Of a DNA stretch of 43,680 nucleotides, positions 16,318-25,186 are shown piece after piece (position 1 is the stretch's first letter; every line of letters begins with the position of its first letter). A program made the translations under genes and the position numbers. The notes under the pieces are model-generated. The model was not told the DNA's origin, ran no database searches, and saw only the letters and a program-made list of their open reading frames with translations. Source of the DNA: Acidobacteriaceae bacterium (GTDB lineage Bacteria > Acidobacteriota > Terriglobia > Terriglobales > Acidobacteriaceae); the NCBI GenBank assembly GCA_003170825.1, contig PMYL01000053.1:31694-75373 (forward strand), in the 5' to 3' direction.

Positions 16318-16950
16318 ATGAGCGAAGCACCCAAATTTACCGTGATTGACCGCCGCAAGTTCAAGGCGGAGGAAGAACAAGAGAGCACGCAAAAGCCTGC
16401 GACGGAGCCGGAGGCCGCGCCGGTTGAAGCGGTTGATCCGGGCCAGACGAGGGGCGGGCCGCGGCTGGTGGTGAACGAGAGCAAACAGGAGGCTGCGGCG
16501 AAAGCTCAAGAGGGCGCATTGGAGGAAGAGAATGCCGGAGGCTTGCCGCCGGCGCCAACCGCCGAGGAGAGTCGCGAGCAGCGGACGGCCTACGAGGCCT
16601 CCGCTCAGCGGGTGGAAGACCTGCTCCGGGCGCAGAATCCGGGGATGGGGGCGCCGCCGGCCATCACGTTCGAGCACCTGGTGCAGCAGTTCTACGTCTC
16701 CGCCATGATCCAGATGGGGGCGGGGGCGCAGGAGGGCCAGCGGCCGCGAGTGGACATTGTGGGCGCGCGCACCACCATCGACCTGCTGGGCGTGCTGGCC
16801 GAGAAGACGCGCGGCAACCTGACGGAAGCCGAGGATCGCACGCTCGAGAGCGTTCTTTTTGAGGTGCGGATGGCCTTCCTGGAGCTGACGAGCATGATCA
16901 GCTTACAGGGCATGCAGCCGCCGCCGCCGCCACCGCCGGGAAAACGATAG
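16318..16950 (+). CDS. DUF1844 domain protein
   Basis: The 210-residue product begins MSEAPKFTVIDRRKFKAEEE, a common opening of acidobacterial DUF1844 proteins. A charged, Ala/Glu-rich linker follows. The DUF1844 core is ITFEHLVQQFYVSAMIQMGA, then a segment with ARTTIDLLGVLAEKTRGNLT and a helical end MAFLELTSMIS. It ends in a run of eight prolines. Function is unknown. I start it at 16318 because similarity begins there. An in-frame ATG at 16273 directly after the ygfZ stop is possible. It ends 7 bases before the next gene. Confidence 0.85.
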   Translation: MSEAPKFTVIDRRKFKAEEEQESTQKPATEPEAAPVEAVDPGQTRGGPRLVVNESKQEAAAKAQEGALEEENAGGLPPAPTAEESREQRTAYEASAQRVEDLLRAQNPGMGAPPAITFEHLVQQFYVSAMIQMGAGAQEGQRPRVDIVGARTTIDLLGVLAEKTRGNLTEAEDRTLESVLFEVRMAFLELTSMISLQGMQPPPPPPPGKR

Positions 16951-16957
16951 ACATCGA

Positions 16958-17767
16958 ATGGACGGCCTGCTGACATTTCTGGGGACGGGAACCTCGATGG
17001 GGGTTCCCACGGTGGGGTGCGGCTGTGCGGTGTGCGCCTCGACGGACCCGCGGGACCGGCGGCTGCGGCCTTCGGTGCTGGTGCGCTGGCAGGAGACTGG
17101 ACAGGGCGGCGGGCACGAGCGGGTGGTGGTGATCGATACCGGGCCGGACTTTCGCGAGCAGGCTTTGCGCAACGGGCTGACGCGGGTGGACGCGGTGTTT
17201 TATACGCATTCCCATGCCGACCACGTTCTGGGGCTGGATGATCTGCGGCCGCTGAGCTTCACGGCCTTCCGCGAGGGCGGGCCGATTCCGCTATACGCTT
17301 CGCAGGAGACGGCCGCGGCGCTGGAGCGGATCTTCGAGTACACCTTTTCGCCGCAGGCTACTTATTCCACCCGCGCGCGTGTCCGGCTGGAGCCGCTGGC
17401 TGAGCGAAATCCGGTTCATGGGGTGGAGTTCCTGCGCGTTCCGGTGATGCATGGGCAGATGGAGATCGCGGGTTTCCGGTTCGGCCGCGCGGCTTACCTG
17501 ACGGACGTGAGCGGCATTCCCGAGCGGAGCTTTGCGCTGCTGGAGGGGCTGGACCACCTGGTGCTCTCGGCGCTGCGCTACAAACCTCACCCCAGCCACG
17601 CCACGGTGGAGCAGGCCGTGGGCTGGGCGCGCCGGATTGGGGCGCGGCAGACCTGGTTTACCCACATCGCCCACGAACTGGGCCACGAAGCGACCAACCG
17701 CGCGCTGCCGGCGGGCGTGGCGCTGGCTTACGACGGGCTCAGCCTGCCTGTGGAATTGGGCTTGTGA
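16958..17767 (+). CDS. MBL-fold metal-dependent hydrolase (PhnP/YcfI-like)
   Basis: The 269-residue product opens with FLGTGTSMGVPTVGCGCAVC, the glycine-rich start and Cys cluster of PhnP-type metallo-beta-lactamase-fold hydrolases. The metal motif HSHADHVLGLDDLRP (HxHxDH) is at about residue 87, with further His ligands later in PVMHGQMEIAG and THIAHELGHE. Members hydrolyse cyclic phosphates or related phosphodiesters, but the substrate here cannot be read from sequence. It lies between DUF1844 (7-base gap) and ribF (4-base gap), so co-transcription is likely. Confidence 0.88.
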   Translation: MDGLLTFLGTGTSMGVPTVGCGCAVCASTDPRDRRLRPSVLVRWQETGQGGGHERVVVIDTGPDFREQALRNGLTRVDAVFYTHSHADHVLGLDDLRPLSFTAFREGGPIPLYASQETAAALERIFEYTFSPQATYSTRARVRLEPLAERNPVHGVEFLRVPVMHGQMEIAGFRFGRAAYLTDVSGIPERSFALLEGLDHLVLSALRYKPHPSHATVEQAVGWARRIGARQTWFTHIAHELGHEATNRALPAGVALAYDGLSLPVELGL

Positions 17768-17771
17768 ATCC

Positions 17772-18743
17772 ATGAGCGATGGCGTCGGCATGATTTCCGT
17801 TTACCGGTCCATACAGGAAATACCATTGCGGTTTGGCCCATCGGTGGGCGTGATCGGGAACTTCGACGGCGTGCACCTGGGGCACCGGGAGATTCTGCGC
17901 GCGGTGGTGGAGGAGGCGCGCGGGCTTGATGCGCGTGGGTTGGGGATGCGGTCGGTTGCCATTACGTTCGATCCTCACCCGGATCAGTTTCTGCGGCCGG
18001 AAGAGGCGCCGCGATTGCTTACGCCGATTGCGGAGCGGATGCGGCTGCTGGCGGCGACGGGCATCGATGCGGTGGTGGTGCTGCCGTTCGACGCGGCGCT
18101 GGCGGGTTTGGCGGCGCGGGAGTTTGTGCGCGAGATTCTTGTGGAGGCTCTGGGCGTCGTCGCCGTGCATGAGGGCGGCAACTTCCGGTTTGGGCATCGC
18201 GCCGAGGCCGGGGTCAAGGAGTTGAAGGAGCTTGGCGCCGAGTTCGGGTTTGCGGTGCATGTGCATGAGGCGGTGCGGGTGCATGGACTGGAGGTTTCGA
18301 GTTCGGCGATCCGGGCGCTGGTGGCGGCGGGAGACGTGCGGCGGGCGCGGTGGATGCTGGGACGGCCGTTTGCGGTGCGGTCCACGCCGGCCAGGGGGCG
18401 CGGAATCGGGACGCGGCTGCTGGCGCCGACGGTGAACCTGGCGCCGTATGAGGGATTGCTGCCGGGGTTTGGGGTTTATGTGACGCGGCTCACGGCCGGC
18501 GGGCGTTGCTTCAAGGCGGTGACGAACGTGGGCAACCGGCCCACGTTTGGCGAGGCGTCGTTTGCAGTGGAGTCGCACATTCTGGACTTTGAGCCGGTCG
18601 ACTTGAACGAGCAGACGCCGATCGAGCTGGAGTTTCTGCTGCGGCTGCGAGGCGAGATCGAGTGGCCTTCGCCAGAGGCGCTGAAGGAGCAGATTTTCAA
18701 GGATGTGGCGCGGGCGAAGAGGTATTTCCGGCTGGCGGAGTAG
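17772..18743 (+). CDS. ribF: Bifunctional riboflavin kinase / FAD synthetase
   Basis: RibF converts riboflavin to FMN and then FAD. The 323-residue product has the N-terminal nucleotidyltransferase motif GVIGNFDGVHLGHREIL and ITFDPHPDQFL. The C-terminal flavokinase domain has GRGIGTRLLAPTVNL, LLPGFGVYVTRL and VTNVGNRPTFG. The flavokinase motif is normally GFPTANL, and here it reads LAPTVNL, which keeps the key P-T-x-N. I start at ATG 17772, four bases after the MBL gene stop. An ATG at 17790 is also possible. Confidence 0.93.
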   Translation: MSDGVGMISVYRSIQEIPLRFGPSVGVIGNFDGVHLGHREILRAVVEEARGLDARGLGMRSVAITFDPHPDQFLRPEEAPRLLTPIAERMRLLAATGIDAVVVLPFDAALAGLAAREFVREILVEALGVVAVHEGGNFRFGHRAEAGVKELKELGAEFGFAVHVHEAVRVHGLEVSSSAIRALVAAGDVRRARWMLGRPFAVRSTPARGRGIGTRLLAPTVNLAPYEGLLPGFGVYVTRLTAGGRCFKAVTNVGNRPTFGEASFAVESHILDFEPVDLNEQTPIELEFLLRLRGEIEWPSPEALKEQIFKDVARAKRYFRLAE

Positions 18744-19157
18744 GGTTTGCTATTTCGGTGCCGGCTCAATTTCCGGTTTGCGCGCAGCAAGACCGCAGGA
18801 GGAATGGCGCCAGCCGAACTTCTCACTCGGAAACTACTTCATGCAAAGGCGATTTCGCTATCAATAGATCTCAGTCTCCGGGTTGGCGACAATCCAACCT
18901 CGGAATCACTCACCGTGCAACGGCCGCTGAGCAAAATTGCACAGCGTTCATAGAGTCACAACCGCACTATTCATACAGGCGCCGACACCAAAAGCGGCGG
19001 CAGCGATGCTGGATCCTACGGCTACATTCCCTGAAGGAAACGCCCCTTCTACACTGCCGCCGCCCGTTGCGTACGCTTCATGACACGATCCGCCTGAACT
19101 GCTCTCAACGTGCAAGATTGTACATCCATTCCAACGCGGCCGGAGTAGAGTCAGGCA
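18744..19157. other. Gene-free stretch after ribF
   Basis: In these 414 bases I find no gene I can support. A 49-codon frame starting at the ATG after CAGGAGGA (about 18804) has its ribosome-binding site too close and an unremarkable product. No terminator hairpin stands out. Confidence 0.45.
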
Positions 19158-19415
19158 ATGATGAGCCGCTTTGTTCGCCGCATTCTCGATCTCGGACCGC
19201 TTATGCGGGATCTATTTGTGTCCGCTGCCGGGTGCTTCGTGTTTACGCGTGGCTTCCGCCTGGCCGCAATGGGAAAAGAAGGATCGGACACGGTGGCATC
19301 CATTCGCGTCGCCGGCGCGTCCCGTAAGCCGTTGGCGGGTATCGGCGCCGCACTATTCCTTTTGGGCTTCATCGCGAGTGAAGCGCTGGTGACGATTCAG
19401 GCGCTTCGCCGCTGA
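19158..19415 (+). CDS. Possible small membrane protein
   Basis: An 85-residue frame beginning with two ATG codons ends in a likely membrane helix (LAGIGAALFLLGFIASEALV) and a basic tail. An amphipathic, Arg-containing N-terminus precedes it. Codon third positions are GC-rich like the neighbours, which supports coding. There is no family I recognise and only a weak GTCAGG upstream. It lies 64 bases before the glycosyltransferase gene on the same strand. Confidence 0.4.
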   Translation: MMSRFVRRILDLGPLMRDLFVSAAGCFVFTRGFRLAAMGKEGSDTVASIRVAGASRKPLAGIGAALFLLGFIASEALVTIQALRR

Positions 19416-19479
19416 TCCCCAATTGCACGATTGCCTCCGAGCCCAGTCGAGTTCGCATGTTTGTTGTCAGGAGCCTGCA

Positions 19480-20817
19480 ATGTCCGCACCGAACATCTCC
19501 GTGAATGCGCTACCGAACACCCCGATGCGGCGCGAGCTGCGGCCTCCGGTATTCGGAAAAGAGCCGGCATACTCCTTGCAACCGATACCCAGCCGGCCGC
19601 TTCCAGTCCGGGTAGCGGTGGTTGGGAACCACCTTCCCCGACAGTGCGGAATTGCAACCTTCACGACCGATTTGTGCGATGCGATCACTGCCGAGTACGG
19701 AGCCGCAGGCTTGTCGGTAGCAGCCGTCAATGACCCCCAATCGTCGTACGCATACCCTTCACGGGTGCGATTCGAGCTCGCCGAAGGCGACATATCCTCC
19801 TATCGGGCAACCGCCAATTTTCTCAATTCCACCAATGTCGATTTAGTGTGTTTACAGCATGAATACGGGATTTTCGGGGGGAATGCAGGCAGCCATGTCC
19901 TTCAGTTGCTGCAGCGCCTCACCATGCCGGTGGTAACAACGCTCCATACCGTTCTTCGTGAGCCGGACCTCGACCAGCGAATCGTCATGCAACAGATCGC
20001 CGCGCGCTCCGATCGCCTTATTGTCATGAGCGAGTACTCTTCTCGCGTTCTCCAGGATGTATTTGGAGTTCCATGCGAAAAGATCGACCTGATACCTCAT
20101 GGCATCCCCGACTTGCCCTTTGTGGAGCCGGATGTTTACAAAGATTCACTCTCACTCGGAGGAAAGTCCGTATTGCTCACGTTCGGCTTGTTGTCCCCCA
20201 ACAAGGGATTCGAGAGCGTGATTCGGGCGCTGCCGCGCATCCTGTCCCGGCACAGCAACGTTGTATACGTAATCGCAGGGGCCACTCACCCGCACGTCAG
20301 GGCCCGCGAGGGCGATCGATATCGGGATCAGTTGCAGGCCCTGGCCAAGGAACTGGGAGTTGAGGGAGAGGTGATCTTCCACAACCGGTTCGTCAGCCCT
20401 CAGGAAATGGCTTCGCTGGTGGGTTCGGCTGACATTTACATCACGCCATACTGCCACGAGGCACAGGCTGTATCGGGAACCCTGGCGTATGCCCTGGGCG
20501 CTGGAAAAGCCATCATCTCAACCCCATACTGGCACGCAGCCGAACTCCTGGACGATGGACGCGGAGCACTGGTCCCCTTTGAGGACCCGGTTGCTATCGC
20601 AGCTACGGCAATTGAACTTCTGGACAATGATGCGGCGCGCCAGGCAATGCGCAAGCGCGCTTACCTGCATGGGCGCCAGATGGTGTGGAACCGGGTAGCG
20701 CAGTCTTATATGCGTTCCTTCATGCGAGCTCGCGTCAATCGCACGCACCCTGCTTACTTGAGGTTTCCCCTCCAGGCTGTCGAGGGGAACACTACAAACC
20801 TACTCTTAAGCGCCTGA
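19480..20817 (+). CDS. GT4-family glycosyltransferase
   Basis: The 445-residue product has the two-domain GT-B layout. The N-terminal half contains RVAVVGNHLPRQCGIATFT, the pattern of GT4 enzymes that bind an acceptor glycan, and LVCLQHEYGIFGG. The C-terminal half has LLTFGLLSPNKGFESVIRAL and the donor-binding ADIYITPYCHEAQAVSGTL followed by AYALGAGKAIIST. It probably transfers a sugar in polysaccharide or glycan synthesis, but the donor and acceptor are unknown. The ATG at 19480 has CAGGAG six bases upstream. Upstream in-frame codons (from 19423) lack a ribosome-binding site. No other sugar gene adjoins it. Confidence 0.9.
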   Translation: MSAPNISVNALPNTPMRRELRPPVFGKEPAYSLQPIPSRPLPVRVAVVGNHLPRQCGIATFTTDLCDAITAEYGAAGLSVAAVNDPQSSYAYPSRVRFELAEGDISSYRATANFLNSTNVDLVCLQHEYGIFGGNAGSHVLQLLQRLTMPVVTTLHTVLREPDLDQRIVMQQIAARSDRLIVMSEYSSRVLQDVFGVPCEKIDLIPHGIPDLPFVEPDVYKDSLSLGGKSVLLTFGLLSPNKGFESVIRALPRILSRHSNVVYVIAGATHPHVRAREGDRYRDQLQALAKELGVEGEVIFHNRFVSPQEMASLVGSADIYITPYCHEAQAVSGTLAYALGAGKAIISTPYWHAAELLDDGRGALVPFEDPVAIAATAIELLDNDAARQAMRKRAYLHGRQMVWNRVAQSYMRSFMRARVNRTHPAYLRFPLQAVEGNTTNLLLSA

Positions 20818-21154
20818 GCGCTCTTCCCGCCCGGATGGGGAGGAAAATATCCCCACCGGAAGATTGCGAACGGCATCCACCGGCATGCATCCATATCTGG
20901 GTTGAGAAAAATGCGGCAGCTTCAACTTGCCGTCCAGCTCCCTTTTTGCCGGTAGCCGAGGCGCGGCGATGGCCGTTTTTTCGTCTCAAACATCAAAAAA
21001 CGGGCTCAGAGCGCCAGAAAAGGGGCTGAAATCAGCGGGTAAAGATTACCAATCAGTACATAGGCGTAATTTATAACCTATTCATTATGAGTAATTTACT
21101 GAAAACACCCGGTTGAAAAAGCGGCTCCCAGAGGGGGAGGGGGTGGGGGGTACG
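20818..21154. other. Convergent intergenic region: weak hairpin, AT-rich patch, G-run
   Basis: No gene is seen in these 337 bases. GGGGA and TCCCC around 20837-20856 form a short hairpin that could end the glycosyltransferase transcript. About 21040-21110 is strikingly AT-rich for this window. At 21133-21150 there are three G-runs (5, 5 and 6) separated by single bases, just past the stop of the next gene. Confidence 0.5.
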
Positions 21155-21565
21155 TCATGCGGAGGCGGATTTTCGCGGTTTGGGCTCGTAATGGAGGGTG
21201 CTGAGCGCGACCTGCGCCGCGTAGAGGAGCTGGCCGCTTTTCTTGTCGGGAACGGCGCCGATGAGTATGCCGTGGGCCGTGCAAGCGATGAAGTCGCGGA
21301 TGTTTTCGTATCCGGAAAGAAGGGGCATGGCGTTGCAGTAAGCCGTGCCCGCGTCCTGGGCCGCGTAGATTCTGTCTAAGTCTTCGTTGTGCCCATCGCT
21401 ATTGTCGATATAGGCTTTGTAGGCGCGGCGCCAAGCGTCGCAGCAACGCTTGAGCGCCTTGGCGCGCGCGGGATCGGGGTCGAGGCTCGGAGCCGGCGCG
21501 ATTACGGGCACCGGGACGGGGATGGATTCGATCAAGTTGAGTACTGCTTTGGGTAATTCGGCCAC
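21155..21565 (-). CDS. Conserved small protein of unknown function
   Basis: The 136-residue product has a Pro-rich N-terminal third (PVPVPVIAPAPSLDPDPAR), then a helical region with paired Cys (LKRCCDAWRRAYKAYI). A compact, well-ordered segment with ENIRDFIACTAHGILIGAV and LLYAAQVALSTL follows. I recall similar proteins as hypotheticals in Acidobacteriota genomes, often in accessory regions, but no function is known to me. There is no signal peptide or membrane helix. It stands alone, converging on the glycosyltransferase. Confidence 0.75.
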   Translation of the reverse strand: MAELPKAVLNLIESIPVPVPVIAPAPSLDPDPARAKALKRCCDAWRRAYKAYIDNSDGHNEDLDRIYAAQDAGTAYCNAMPLLSGYENIRDFIACTAHGILIGAVPDKKSGQLLYAAQVALSTLHYEPKPRKSASA

Positions 21566-22369
21566 AGGTGGATTCTCCCTATGGATAGTGTGCTCCGCCG
21601 GCGCTTAATTTTCTGCAACGGGGCCGCGTTTTGCGGGGCTGGCGTGGCCGTCTGGAAACGGCCGTATCGGGAAACGGCCATTGAGCTGGAATGGCCGGCC
21701 AGCGATTCAGACGGCCTCGGACTTCTTCTACGCCGGGATCAATGAGTGACAAGGGCTGTTCTCGTCAGTTGACATCTTCGCTTTGCTTCGACGCCCAAGT
21801 CCCGGACCCTTGGGGAACCTTGCCACAAGCCGCCTTTTCACGACTGATCCGCTCGGACGATTGTCTCTTGTTGCCCGGCCACGCATTCCCAATTAGCAGT
21901 GGCGATTTTCTCAGCCCATGCATCCAAGAATCTCCAGGCAGGATCGGAGGTGGGTGTCTGTAGCGCTCAAGCGTGAAATTCATTGCTGGCGGTGCAGACA
22001 GTTCCTGGCGGTGCGCAGTTCCCCTCCTTCAGAGGCATCTGACGGCAATCTGGACCAATTTTTTGGTGGCGCAATTGACCTCACAGGCGGTAATCTGTGA
22101 GACACTGCCTCCTGTGGAGAGGAACAACTGGTTTGTACTGATGATCGCTGCGGGGATCATTATCTGACTGATCTTGGCTTGCGTGGGTGGGCCAAGCGGG
22201 CCATTTGGGCCCTGAGTTTATTCGCCGTTCCGGCCCAAAACACCCAGGAGTATCCGCTGCATCGGGTCTGCCGATTGCGACGCTCCCGGCATATGTTGAT
22301 TCGGTGCGCTTGGCTTGAAAGCCGAACAATATATGACGAATGTCTTTGTGTTAAAGGAAGGATCTAGCA
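21566..22369. other. Long divergent intergenic region with GGCC hairpins
   Basis: In these 804 bases no frame looks like a real gene on either strand. Two short hairpins lie close to the minus-strand gene: GGCCGT/ACGGCC (21646-21651, 21658-21663) and GGCCATT/AATGGCC (21676-21682, 21690-21696). The right end must hold the promoter of the ABC cassette. A GGAAGG ribosome-binding site lies about 10 bases before its ATG at 22370. Confidence 0.5.
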
Positions 22370-23389
22370 ATGTCCGGAAAAACTCTTAGACTTCTAACGG
22401 TCTTGTCAACGATCCTCGCGGTGATTGCCTGGGCCGCAGTCCTTTTTTCTGAGACGACATCGGTAATCCCGAAAGGTCTTTTTGGCTTTCAGGCCGGAGC
22501 CTCGCTCCTTCAGTGGCTGAACGCGTTCGCCCTCTTCCTCACTTTCATCGCAATTCTTGCGTCGGTCTTGTACAACACTGAGGCCGCCAAGGAGCTACGG
22601 GTGGAAGTCTCGGCCGCCCAAGCGATACTATCGAGGATTGAGCCCCAAGTTGATATATCGCGAGGAAACAGTCAAAGTCTATTAGAGATTAAACCCCTCG
22701 TTCAAGAAATGCACCACTTAGTGCGGCAGAAGGCGGAGGTTCGTACAATTAAGCCGCATGACCCGATAGAGTTTGAAGTAGTCTTCGGCGATGCTCAGAA
22801 TATCCGCGCCTACAACCCCCCGTTGACCCTCTTGACAAGGGAGCACGATAAGAGGTTTAGGAATGTGATATTCAACGTACTCTCGAAAGAAGATCGCGCC
22901 TACCGCGCGATAGTCGGGCGAGAGGGGGGCGAGCAGCTTGTTAACCTCCATAGGCGATGGGTAGATGAAAGGAAGGACAAAGACACCTTACAGGTGATAT
23001 CCAAGATGCACGTGACTGCGTACATGCATCCGGAACAACTGCATTCGGAGTTGTGGGAGTGGCCTGGATTCAATTCTACGGACTTGAGAGGACTCTCATA
23101 CTTTCTAATTGAGACCCCTAAGTGCCGCAAGCTTCTCCTGTATATCCTCGGTAGACCATTTGTTGAGACATTCAGGGTGCCTGACATAGGCCTGCTGATT
23201 ACCGAGCCGGTGAATGAGGCGACGATATACAACGAAGTCCTTGATGTCTTTGACAAGAGGTGGGATATTCTTGGTGGCGGAAATGGCGACCCGAACATTT
23301 TGGCAGATGAGACTCTCCCGAGTTTTTGTGATGCTTATTCCGCGAGGCTGGAATCTGTCCGTCCGATAACGGAGGTAAAGAGCGCATGA
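22370..23389 (+). CDS. Membrane-anchored protein of unknown function, first gene of the ABC cassette
   Basis: The 339-residue product has two hydrophobic helices (about residues 8-27 and 49-68) and then a large soluble region, probably cytoplasmic. The soluble part includes RNVIFNVLSKEDRAYRAIVG, FNSTDLRGLSYFLIETPKC and IYNEVLDVFDKRWDIL. The last pattern (a strand, then a helix ending FDxxW) recalls PLD-like sensor domains of bacterial regulators, but no catalytic HxK motif is visible, so this is only a suggestion. I do not recognise the family. It overlaps the next gene by 4 bases (ATGA), so translation is coupled to an ABC importer. Codon use is less GC-rich than the flanking housekeeping genes, which suggests transfer. 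Confidence 0.85.
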   Translation: MSGKTLRLLTVLSTILAVIAWAAVLFSETTSVIPKGLFGFQAGASLLQWLNAFALFLTFIAILASVLYNTEAAKELRVEVSAAQAILSRIEPQVDISRGNSQSLLEIKPLVQEMHHLVRQKAEVRTIKPHDPIEFEVVFGDAQNIRAYNPPLTLLTREHDKRFRNVIFNVLSKEDRAYRAIVGREGGEQLVNLHRRWVDERKDKDTLQVISKMHVTAYMHPEQLHSELWEWPGFNSTDLRGLSYFLIETPKCRKLLLYILGRPFVETFRVPDIGLLITEPVNEATIYNEVLDVFDKRWDILGGGNGDPNILADETLPSFCDAYSARLESVRPITEVKSA

Positions 23390-24417
23390 AAAAGACGAAC
23401 GTTCGCCCGAAGACGTGGTTCGCATCTGGTCTAATCCTAATCGCCTCTCTGTCGGTGTTGTCTTGCGGACCGCACAAGGGGCCGACGCAAGCAGACGATT
23501 CCCAAGCCCCCCTGGAAATCGGCTACAGCCAACTCCGGATCAGCCTTCCGATCTTTGTGGCTCAACAAAAGGGCATCTTTTCGAAGCATGGCATCAACGC
23601 TAGCCTGCTGATGTACCCCACTGCACAGCCGATGACGCAGGCGCTTGTTGAGGGAAAGATACAGATTGCGGGGTACACCGCAATGCCTATTACCTATAGC
23701 GGGATGGCCCGGAGTGGCACGAAACTACTGTTCATAACGACCATGATCGAAGATCAAAACCACAGAATCAGCTTCCTTTTGAGACGTTCGACGAGAGCGG
23801 GCGGCAGGCCTCTCATACGGAATCTGCGGGATCTGAAGGGGAAGAAGATTGGAACGTTGCCGACGGTTGCTTATTCCGCCTGGTTAAAGGCTATTCTCCA
23901 AGCGAATGGGCTCAACCCCGACAAGGACGTTGTGATCCAGCCCATCGCGCCGGAGCAGGAAGCCGCCGCCCTAAGGAGCGGCGGGGTGGATGCGCTGTTC
24001 ACGAATGACCCCGTAGCCACGGCAGCTATTCGGGCAGGGGTTGCTGAGCTAATCTCACCGACGGTGGAGTGCCCAAAGTACATAGAGGACCCGTTTCCGT
24101 TTGGAAGTTTCAACGTCTCCAAAGCCTGGGCGGATAGCCATCCTGAGGTCTTTGCCCGCTTGGTCGCAGCAATGGATGAAGCTGCTGAGTATGTGAATGA
24201 GCATCCTGCGGACTCGAAGCTGGCTATGGTGCCTTATTTGCCGGCTCAGTTCCGTAGCGACGTGGCGAGCTACCCGGATGCCAAGTACCTTTTGACCGAC
24301 GAGTCGACTGAGGCTATGTATCAGCACCTTGCCGATGTTTACCTCAAGATGGGAATCATCGATCAGCCCGTTTCGCTAACCGGCCTCGTTGTCAACCTAA
24401 AAGAGGGTGGGAAGTGA
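23386..24417 (+). CDS. NitT/TauT-type ABC transporter substrate-binding lipoprotein
   Basis: The 343-residue product has a lipoprotein signal ending in the lipobox LSVLSC (Cys27). The mature protein follows the SsuA/TauA/NMT1 fold: LEIGYSQLRISLPIFVAQQK, GIFSKHGINASLL, and a second lobe with LKGKKIGTLPTVAYSAWLKA and GVDALFTNDPVATAA. Family members bind nitrate, sulfonates, taurine, thiamine precursors and similar small solutes, and the ligand here cannot be told. It overlaps both neighbours by 4 bases. Confidence 0.9.
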   Translation: MKKTNVRPKTWFASGLILIASLSVLSCGPHKGPTQADDSQAPLEIGYSQLRISLPIFVAQQKGIFSKHGINASLLMYPTAQPMTQALVEGKIQIAGYTAMPITYSGMARSGTKLLFITTMIEDQNHRISFLLRRSTRAGGRPLIRNLRDLKGKKIGTLPTVAYSAWLKAILQANGLNPDKDVVIQPIAPEQEAAALRSGGVDALFTNDPVATAAIRAGVAELISPTVECPKYIEDPFPFGSFNVSKAWADSHPEVFARLVAAMDEAAEYVNEHPADSKLAMVPYLPAQFRSDVASYPDAKYLLTDESTEAMYQHLADVYLKMGIIDQPVSLTGLVVNLKEGGK

Positions 24418-25184
24418 GATCCAGCTTAATCGTTAAGGACCTCTCTGCCTCCTACAAGGATACGAAGGAGCCGACCGATGTGTTTCGGTCGGTTTCCTTT
24501 CAGGTCGAGTCAGGAAAGATTCTTGGGGTGTTTGGCCCTAACGGCAGCGGGAAAACTACATTATTGAAGGTGCTTGCCGGGCTGAAGCCAGCGGAAGCGG
24601 GGGAGGTGGTTCTTCCGATGAGGAACGGGGAGCCGGGGCCTGTTGCAACGGTTCCTCAAGACTATCGTTCCTCGTTTTTCGAATGGGCGAATTTGGAGCA
24701 TAACCTTGCGCTAACTTCAACCTCGCTTCCGTCTCACCCGCAGCAGGCTGTTCGGTCAGCGCGCGCGCTTCGCACTGAGTTGGGGCTTGACCTTGATTTG
24801 TCTCTGCGTCCAAGGAGATGTAGCGGCGGTATGCTACAGCAGGCTGCGATGATTCGTGCCTTTCAGGATGCTCCAAGCCTAATCCTGGCGGACGAGCCAT
24901 TTTCTGCGTTGGACTTCAACGTTGCCGCCACTGTTCGATCAAGCTTTCGAAGAATGGTCAAGAAGCGAGGCATCACCGCGATTGTGGTGCTGCATCAAAT
25001 CGTGGACCTGTCCGAGGTGTGCGACGAAGTCCTTGTTGTTCCGGGACGCCCATTTTCGACAGAGCTGCTGCCTGGCCTCGAGCACGCTGTCATTATGCAG
25101 AATGAATTTCTCTCGACGGATCAACGCGAGGATAGAGTGGGGTTCCTGGCGCTGGCTGGGCGGGTGTTGGGTGGTGCGAGATAG
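24414..25184 (+). CDS. ABC transporter ATP-binding protein (SsuB/TauB-like)
   Basis: The 256-residue ATPase carries Walker A GPNGSGKTT, the Q-loop VPQDYRSSFF, the signature CSGGMLQQ, Walker B LILADEP, the D-loop SALD and the H-loop His in VLHQI. All key catalytic residues are therefore present. The start is GTG at 24414, overlapping the stop of the binding-protein gene (GTGA). It energises the permease encoded 3 bases downstream. Confidence 0.92.
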   Translation: MRSSLIVKDLSASYKDTKEPTDVFRSVSFQVESGKILGVFGPNGSGKTTLLKVLAGLKPAEAGEVVLPMRNGEPGPVATVPQDYRSSFFEWANLEHNLALTSTSLPSHPQQAVRSARALRTELGLDLDLSLRPRRCSGGMLQQAAMIRAFQDAPSLILADEPFSALDFNVAATVRSSFRRMVKKRGITAIVVLHQIVDLSEVCDEVLVVPGRPFSTELLPGLEHAVIMQNEFLSTDQREDRVGFLALAGRVLGGAR

Positions 25185-25186
25185 GT

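Noticed and set aside
22179..22367. 62-codon frame before the ABC cassette
   Set aside because: No clear ribosome-binding site, uneven composition and no motif.
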